Shown: positions 7,287 to 11,698 of the stretch, piece after piece
Layout: each line of letters begins with the position of its first letter
Position numbering within the stretch: position 1 is the first letter of the stretch
Assembly: GCA_946481735.1 (NCBI GenBank)
Contig: CAMLOU010000130.1
Span: 1 to 11,698 of the forward strand
DNA length: 11,698 nt
Direction: 5' to 3'
Source of the DNA: an uncultured Cellvibrio sp.
Lineage (GTDB): Bacteria; Pseudomonadota; Gammaproteobacteria; Pseudomonadales; Cellvibrionaceae
Translations under genes and position numbers: made by a program
Notes under the pieces: model-generated
The model's input: the letters and a program-made list of their open reading frames with translations, nothing else
Databases searched by the model: none
Told to the model about the DNA's origin: nothing

Positions 7287-9881
7287 AAAATTGTTAGTGT
7301 CTTTTTTGGTGGGGCGGGTGCGCACCATATCCGACAGGGTGCGGTACAGCATGTCGGGCATGATGGGCTTGCTCAGGTAACCGTCCATGCCGGCGGCCAG
7401 GCAGCGTTCGCGATCACCGCGCATTGCCTGGGCGGTGATCGCAATAATCGGGATGGCGGTGTTGACCTGCCCCTGGCGAATCACCTGGGTAGCTTCGTAA
7501 CCGTCCATCTCCGGCATCTCCAGGTCCATCAGGATCATGTCGAACTGATCACCTTCGGTTGCAAATAATTCCACCGCTTCGCGACCGTTATTGGCCACAC
7601 GCACATCGATGCCTTTTTTCTTGAGGATACCGCGTGCCACCTGTTGGTTGACCAGGTTATCTTCCACTAATAACACGCGCAGGTGATTCAGGAATTCGTC
7701 GTCCTCGGCGGATTCCTCAGCATCGGGTGTCATCAGATCGCGCAGCGGATGGTCTTTGGTGATGGCGTGGCTGATGGTGTCGAACAAGCGCGATTCGCTG
7801 ACGGGTTTGCTGAGAAAACCATCCACCAGATTCGCGTTGTCATTGTCTTTAAAAATTTCGTCGCGATGATAAGAGGAGATCAACAACACCAGCGGTTTAG
7901 TGCCTAACGCGCTGTCCTGTTTAATCATCGCGGTGGCTTGCAAACCATCGATCAAGGGCATCTTGTAATCCATCAACACCAGATGGTAAGGCTTGCCCTG
8001 GGCATCGGCAGTGCGAATTTTTTCCAGTGCACTGGCGGCGCTGTCAGTGGTGTCGGTGTGCATGCGCAAACTGTGGGCGGTGCTGGCAATAATATTGCGC
8101 GCGATGGTGTTGTCATCGACGATCAGCACGCGCAGTTTGTTGAGCGAATGTGGCTGATCGTGCACCGAGCGTGGCCCGATATGGCTGTGCTCAAAGCGCG
8201 CGGTGAAATTGATCTTGCAACCTTGGCCTTCTTTGCTGCGAATCTGGATGCGGCCGTCCATCAGCGACACCAGGTGATTGCAGATACTCAAACCGAAACC
8301 GGCCTTGCCGTCCCACTCGCCGCCACCCTTTAACAAAATGGCTTGTAATTGTTCCACCTGTGCCTGGCTCATACCCACACCGAAATCGGTGATCGTAAAT
8401 TCCAGGGTGACGTGTTTGCTGTTGGACTTCACCCGGCTGACACCCACCACCACTTGATTTGTGGTGGAGTATTGCAGCGCATTGGTAATTAAATGGCTGA
8501 TCACCTGACTCAAACGCGAGGCATCGCCGCGCAGGAAACGCGGCACATCGCTGCGAATGTCATACACGATATCCACCGCCCGGTGGAGCGCGCTGATCTC
8601 GAACAGACGCGATAATTTTTCAAACACCTGATCCAGATCGAAATGGGCATTCTCCAGCATGATCTTGCCGGTTTCGATCTTGGAGAAATCCAGTACCTGA
8701 TTGATGATGTGCAGCAAGGATTCGGCGGCGGTGCCCATGCTACTGAGGTAACTTTTCTGTTGTTCGTTCAAGGTGGTGTCTTGCAGCAGATGGCCGAGGC
8801 CGATGATAGCGTTCATCGGCGTACGGATTTCGTGGCTCATGCGCGCAAGAAATTCGCTCTTGGTTTTGTTGGCCATATCCGCCTGGGTTTTAGCGGCCAG
8901 CAATTCCTCCTGGGATTTGATGAAGTCGGTGATGTCGGCGTTGATACCCACACAGCGGCGCGGGCGGCCCTGCGCATCCGGCTCCACAAATTTTGCGCGT
9001 GAGTAAATCCACAACACGCTGCCGTTCTGGTGCAGCATGCGGAATTCGAGATTCATGTTGGGCCGGTGATTATCGATGGCCGCCATGTATTGCGTGGTCA
9101 CCCGCTCTGCATCTTCCGGATGCAGGAAATAATCGCGCAAGGTGTCGAGGGTGCCGGGTAACTCGTCGCTGCGATAACCGAGCATGCGCAGGTAACTGCG
9201 GCTGAAATAAATGTGCCCGGTGGGAATATTCCAATCCCACAAACCATCGCGCGAGGCTTCCATCGCATACTGGAAACGGGTATCTCGATCGGCGAGGGTG
9301 CGCAGTAATTGTTGGCGATCCTGCACGCTGAACAGCAGGTCTGCCAGCACGCTGATCTGTTCGAGATACTGCTCCGGCCAGGTGCGCGGCTGCATGCTGT
9401 GCAACACCAGAAAACCTTCGGTGTGATGATTGCGCTGGACCGGGACCAACAAACTGTGGCGGATGCCTTTGTCCGCCAGGCTCGCCGGCGTCAGCGCTTC
9501 AGGCAATATTTGATGCCTGCCGGCGCTCAGGGCGGGAAACTGGTCCTGGTGTTTGGCGAGCAGGGTGTCGAGCCATTGGGTATCCAGTTGCAGCCGGGCG
9601 CTGTGCCATTCGCTGCAGATTTCCACCTGTTGTTGCCGGTCGCGCCGCCACAGGCTGCATGCACACAGCGCAAATACCTGGCCCAGTTGTTCCAGGGTGT
9701 AACTGATGCTGGCGCTGTTGTGTTCGGTGAGCAGGTGGCGGATGGTGTCGATTAACCAGCTGCGCGCCGATTCATGTTCCATTTGTTGCGCGCGAGCCTG
9801 GCCCTTCAGGAAGTCGACTTCCTGTTGCAGGCGCTGAATGGTGGCTTCCAGCTCTTCCTTGGAGGGATCATCGTTAGCCAT
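7284..9881 (-). CDS. Soluble hybrid sensor histidine kinase (GAF-like/PAS/HisKA/ATPase/two receivers)
   Basis: The product is 865 residues from the ATG at 9881. A Glu/Gln-rich coiled coil (5-40) leads to a GAF-like domain (about 50-190). A PAS/PAC unit follows at 200-320 (FQYAMEASRDGLWDWNIPTGHIYFS, LEFRMLHQNGSVLWIYSRAKF, GINADIT). HisKA has the H box MSHEIRTPMNAIIG with His350. The ATPase domain has N box LITNALQ (Asn467), G1 DFGVGMS and G2 AGFGLSI. Receiver 1 (583-710) has VDD and phospho-Asp638 (LMDYKMP). Receiver 2 (733-855) has VEDN and Asp786 (LMDLEMPEMDG), with the conserved Lys in LSKP in both. There is no membrane helix and no Hpt domain, so it should sense a cytoplasmic signal and pass phosphate to a separate Hpt protein or regulator. 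The frame stays open up to a GTG at 10076, but the extra 65 residues do not look like a protein domain. The SD at 9881 is weak. It is coupled to cyaA. Confidence 0.93.
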   Translation of the reverse strand: MANDDPSKEELEATIQRLQQEVDFLKGQARAQQMEHESARSWLIDTIRHLLTEHNSASISYTLEQLGQVFALCACSLWRRDRQQQVEICSEWHSARLQLDTQWLDTLLAKHQDQFPALSAGRHQILPEALTPASLADKGIRHSLLVPVQRNHHTEGFLVLHSMQPRTWPEQYLEQISVLADLLFSVQDRQQLLRTLADRDTRFQYAMEASRDGLWDWNIPTGHIYFSRSYLRMLGYRSDELPGTLDTLRDYFLHPEDAERVTTQYMAAIDNHRPNMNLEFRMLHQNGSVLWIYSRAKFVEPDAQGRPRRCVGINADITDFIKSQEELLAAKTQADMANKTKSEFLARMSHEIRTPMNAIIGLGHLLQDTTLNEQQKSYLSSMGTAAESLLHIINQVLDFSKIETGKIMLENAHFDLDQVFEKLSRLFEISALHRAVDIVYDIRSDVPRFLRGDASRLSQVISHLITNALQYSTTNQVVVGVSRVKSNSKHVTLEFTITDFGVGMSQAQVEQLQAILLKGGGEWDGKAGFGLSICNHLVSLMDGRIQIRSKEGQGCKINFTARFEHSHIGPRSVHDQPHSLNKLRVLIVDDNTIARNIIASTAHSLRMHTDTTDSAASALEKIRTADAQGKPYHLVLMDYKMPLIDGLQATAMIKQDSALGTKPLVLLISSYHRDEIFKDNDNANLVDGFLSKPVSESRLFDTISHAITKDHPLRDLMTPDAEESAEDDEFLNHLRVLLVEDNLVNQQVARGILKKKGIDVRVANNGREAVELFATEGDQFDMILMDLEMPEMDGYEATQVIRQGQVNTAIPIIAITAQAMRGDRERCLAAGMDGYLSKPIMPDMLYRTLSDMVRTRPTKKDTNNF

Positions 9882-10076
9882 GACATCATCTTTAGAGCTG
9901 CCGGGAATCGGCAAAAGTGGAAGATAAACACGCCATGTACGGGTTGGAAAAATAATAGAGCACGGCCTGTCCCAAGCCCGGTGGACGCTTGAATAGTAAG
10001 AATAGTTCCTTTTTACGCGAATGCCAGACGCACCCTGTCGGAAAATGCCGAAATTTGTCGGCGGCGAGGGGTGCAC

Positions 10077-10106
10077 GTAGGTCGGATTAGCGCAGCGTAA
10101 TCCGAC
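10077..10106 (+). repeat. REP element, class A loop, forward (first half of BIME 3)
   Basis: GTAG (10077-10080), arm GTCGGATTA (10081-10089), loop GCGCAGCG, arm TAATCCGAC (10098-10106). It is the third exact copy. It lies in the leader of the kinase gene, about 195 bases upstream of its start. Confidence 0.9.
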
Positions 10107-10148
10107 ACCGGTGGCCAGTAAAAAAGATAGTGCAGGAGTGAAAAATGT

Positions 10149-10162
10149 TATCGGGTTACGCA
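10149..10162 (-). repeat. Remnant of a class B REP arm
   Basis: TATCGGGTTACGC on the plus strand repeats the outer arm of the neighbouring element at 10182-10213 (GTCGGGTTACGCC) but has no matching second arm or GTAG foot. It shares the GGGTTA variant, so it is probably a decayed or partial copy of that element. Confidence 0.5.
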
Positions 10163-10170
10163 GGTGCAGT

Positions 10171-10209
10171 AAAAAGACATCGTCGGGTTACGCCTTTGGC
10201 TAACCCGAC
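10171..10209 (-). terminator. REP hairpin plus T5, possible argH terminator
   Basis: Reading past the argH stop (10224) on the minus strand, the REP stem (GTCGGGTTA with TAACCCGAC) forms within about 15 bases, followed by GATGTC and five T. The T-run begins six bases after the stem, which is later than in a strong intrinsic terminator. It would separate argH from the kinase-cyaA unit. Confidence 0.4.
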
Positions 10210-10213
10210 CTAC
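10182..10213 (-). repeat. REP element, class B loop, reverse, variant stem (second half of BIME 3)
   Basis: On the minus strand: foot GTAG, arm GTCGGGTTA, loop GCCAAAGGCG, arm TAACCCGAC. Relative to the other copies both arms changed together (GGATTA to GGGTTA, TAATCC to TAACCC), so the 9-bp stem is fully kept. The inner GCC/GGC stem is also kept around AAA. Confidence 0.88.
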
Positions 10214-10223
10214 GATGGGGTGG

Positions 10224-11624
10224 TTAAACTCTTTCTGCCAATCTAACCTTGGCACGCTCGACGGCGGCTTTCACCTGCGCCGGTGCGGTGCCGCCGATAT
10301 GGTTACGCGCTGCCACCGAGCCCTCAAGTGTCAATACCTTGAACACATCCTCACCGATCACATCAGAAAACTGCTGTAGCTCGGCCAGGCTCATCTCGGA
10401 CAAATCCTTGCCGGTTTGCACGCCGTAACCGACCGACTTACCCACAATCTCATGGGCATCGCGGAAGGGCACGCCCTTGCGCACCAGGTAATCTGCCAGG
10501 TCGGTGGCGGTTGAGAAACCGCGCTTGGCGGCTTCGTACATTTTTTCCTTACGCGCTTCAATCGCCGGGATCATATCCGCAAAGGCACGCAGGCAATCTT
10601 TCACGGTATCAATCGCATCGAACACCGGTTCCTTGTCTTCCTGATTGTCCTTGTTGTACGCCAGCGGTTGGGATTTCATCAGCGTCAGCAGCGCAATCAA
10701 ATGGCCGTTAACACGGCCGGTTTTACCGCGCACCAGTTCGGGCACGTCGGGATTTTTCTTCTGCGGCATGATGGACGAGCCGGTGCAGAAACGATCCGGC
10801 AGGTTGATGAAATTAAACTGGGCGGAGGTCCACAATACCAACTCTTCGCTGGCGCGGGACAAGTGGGTCATCAACAGCGCGGCGAAGGCGCAGAATTCGA
10901 TAGCGAAATCGCGATCACTCACCGAGTCCAGGGAATTTTCTGTCGGCGCATCAAAGCCCAGCAGTTGCGCAGTGTAGGCGCGGTCGATGGGGTAGGTGGT
11001 ACCGGCCAGCGCGGCAGCGCCCAGGGGTGATTGGTTTACGCGCTTGCGGCAATCCATCAGCCGTCCGTAATCCCGTTGGAGCATCTCAAACCAGGCCAAC
11101 AGGTGGTGGCCAAAGGTCACCGGCTGCGCGGTTTGCAAATGGGTAAAGCCGGGCATGATGGTGTCCGCTTCGCGCTCGGCCACGGTCAGCAGGCCCTGTT
11201 GCAGGCGGGTCAGTTCTTTGGCAATCGCATCGATTTCATCGCGCAAATACAAACGAATGTCGGTGGCCACTTGATCGTTGCGCGAACGTCCGGTATGCAG
11301 CTTCTTGCCGGTGATGCCGATGCGCTGGGTCAGTATGGCTTCGATGTTCATGTGCACATCTTCCAGGCTCACGGACCAATTGAATTTACCGGCCACGATC
11401 TCTGCGCGGATTTCTTCCAGCCCCTGAATGATTTGATCGCGCTCGGCCTCGGTGAGCACACCGACCCTGGCCAGCATGGTGGCATGGGCGATGGAGCCGT
11501 TGATGTCGTGGTGATACAGGCGGTAGTCAAAACCGATGGAGGCAGTAAAACGCTCGACAAAGGCATCGGTCGCTTCCGTAAAGCGCCCGCCCCAGGGTTT
11601 GATAGGCTGATCGTTTTGGCTCAT
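10224..11624 (-). CDS. argH: Argininosuccinate lyase
   Basis: It cleaves argininosuccinate to arginine and fumarate, the last step of arginine synthesis, as a cytoplasmic homotetramer. The 466-residue length is normal. Family landmarks are KPWGGRF at 9-15, [10 protein letters not shown] (86-95), [15 protein letters not shown] (108-122), the catalytic-His segment [10 protein letters not shown] with His162, and the fumarase/aspartase signature [12 protein letters not shown] at 282-293 whose Ser carries the catalytic base. No key residue is missing. The start is the ATG at 11624, matching the usual argH N-terminus; the bases before it (ATTCTTTCC) hold no proper SD, so translation initiation may be leader-dependent or modest. 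In pseudomonads argH lies near cyaA and the algZ/algR genes, so the adjacency to cyaA here fits an old gammaproteobacterial order. Confidence 0.98.
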   Translation of the reverse strand: MSQNDQPIKPWGGRFTEATDAFVERFTASIGFDYRLYHHDINGSIAHATMLARVGVLTEAERDQIIQGLEEIRAEIVAGKFNWSVSLEDVHMNIEAILTQRIGITGKKLHTGRSRNDQVATDIRLYLRDEIDAIAKELTRLQQGLLTVAEREADTIMPGFTHLQTAQPVTFGHHLLAWFEMLQRDYGRLMDCRKRVNQSPLGAAALAGTTYPIDRAYTAQLLGFDAPTENSLDSVSDRDFAIEFCAFAALLMTHLSRASEELVLWTSAQFNFINLPDRFCTGSSIMPQKKNPDVPELVRGKTGRVNGHLIALLTLMKSQPLAYNKDNQEDKEPVFDAIDTVKDCLRAFADMIPAIEARKEKMYEAAKRGFSTATDLADYLVRKGVPFRDAHEIVGKSVGYGVQTGKDLSEMSLAELQQFSDVIGEDVFKVLTLEGSVAARNHIGGTAPAQVKAAVERAKVRLAERV

Positions 11625-11681
11625 GGAAAGAATATCCGCTAAAGTGCTATTGAAACCCGGCGCGCGGGCGAAAAGGCCGGC

Positions 11682-11687
11682 ATTATA
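11682..11687 (-). promoter_or_regulatory. -10 element upstream of argH
   Basis: The minus strand reads GGCTATAATGCC, a perfect TATAAT about 57 bases before the argH ATG. The matching -35 box would lie beyond the right edge, so the promoter cannot be confirmed. Transcription would start near 11675 and give a leader of about 50 nt. Confidence 0.45.
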
Positions 11688-11698
11688 GCCCAGATGCC

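Larger units (their letters stand above)
9882..10223. other. Intergenic region between argH and the kinase gene
   Basis: The right half (10077-10213) is the third REP pair with a remnant between. The left half (9882-10076) is the presumed leader and promoter region of the kinase-cyaA unit. Its minus strand holds TTGGGA and TATTAT near 9950-9985, but their spacing of about 12 bases is too short for a normal sigma-70 promoter, so I do not call one. No tRNA, small ORF with an SD, or clear CRP site is seen. Confidence 0.5.

Noticed and set aside
7285..7287. TTG as start of cyaA
   Set aside because: The adjacent ATG at 7284 gives a standard TGATG overlap with the kinase stop and is the more efficient codon.
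10036..10061. TGTCGG repeats as a further decayed REP element
   Set aside because: Two TGTCGG hexamers and a 4-bp CCGA/TCGG stem are too short to tell from chance, and there is no GTAG foot.
11031..11642. Plus-strand open frame of 203 codons opposite argH
   Set aside because: argH is unambiguous here; the antisense frame is a by-product of its codon bias.

Overview
The window looks like chromosomal DNA of a free-living gammaproteobacterium, probably from the Cellvibrio/Pseudomonas side of the class. The evidence is a class I (enterobacterial-type) adenylate cyclase close to argH, a secreted ExeM/Xds-type nuclease, and REP-type palindromes with a GTAG foot. The genus is an inference from gene content. 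No rRNA, tRNA, CRISPR array, phage gene or transposase was found.

Left part (1-3488). A secreted multidomain DNA nuclease of the ExeM/NucH/Xds family lies on the minus strand and runs off the left edge. It is divergent from a plus-strand gene for a seven-helix membrane protein with a SWEET/PQ-loop-like layout. Next, on the plus strand, is a small exported protein made of two 90-residue repeats with four cysteines each; I do not recognise its family.

Right part (3629-11624), all on the minus strand, reading right to left: argH (last step of arginine synthesis); a soluble hybrid sensor kinase (GAF-like, PAS, HisKA, ATPase, two receivers); cyaA, which overlaps the kinase stop codon by one base (TGATG); and a small lipocalin-like lipoprotein. 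The kinase-cyaA pair should be one translationally coupled unit, which suggests a sensory phosphorelay co-expressed with cAMP synthesis.

Three intergenic spaces (3489-3628, 4151-4398, 9882-10223) each hold a pair of REP hairpins in opposite orientation, one from each of two loop classes, as in BIMEs. One pair carries matching changes in both stem arms. Two of the hairpins are followed by T-runs and may serve as transcription terminators. Every intergenic stretch is shorter than 350 bp, and the two longest are largely REP sequence plus the leader of the following gene.

The points most worth a second look are the kinase-cyclase coupling, the duplicated cysteine-repeat protein, the SWEET-like membrane protein and the two-class REP system, whose RAYT transposase must lie elsewhere.
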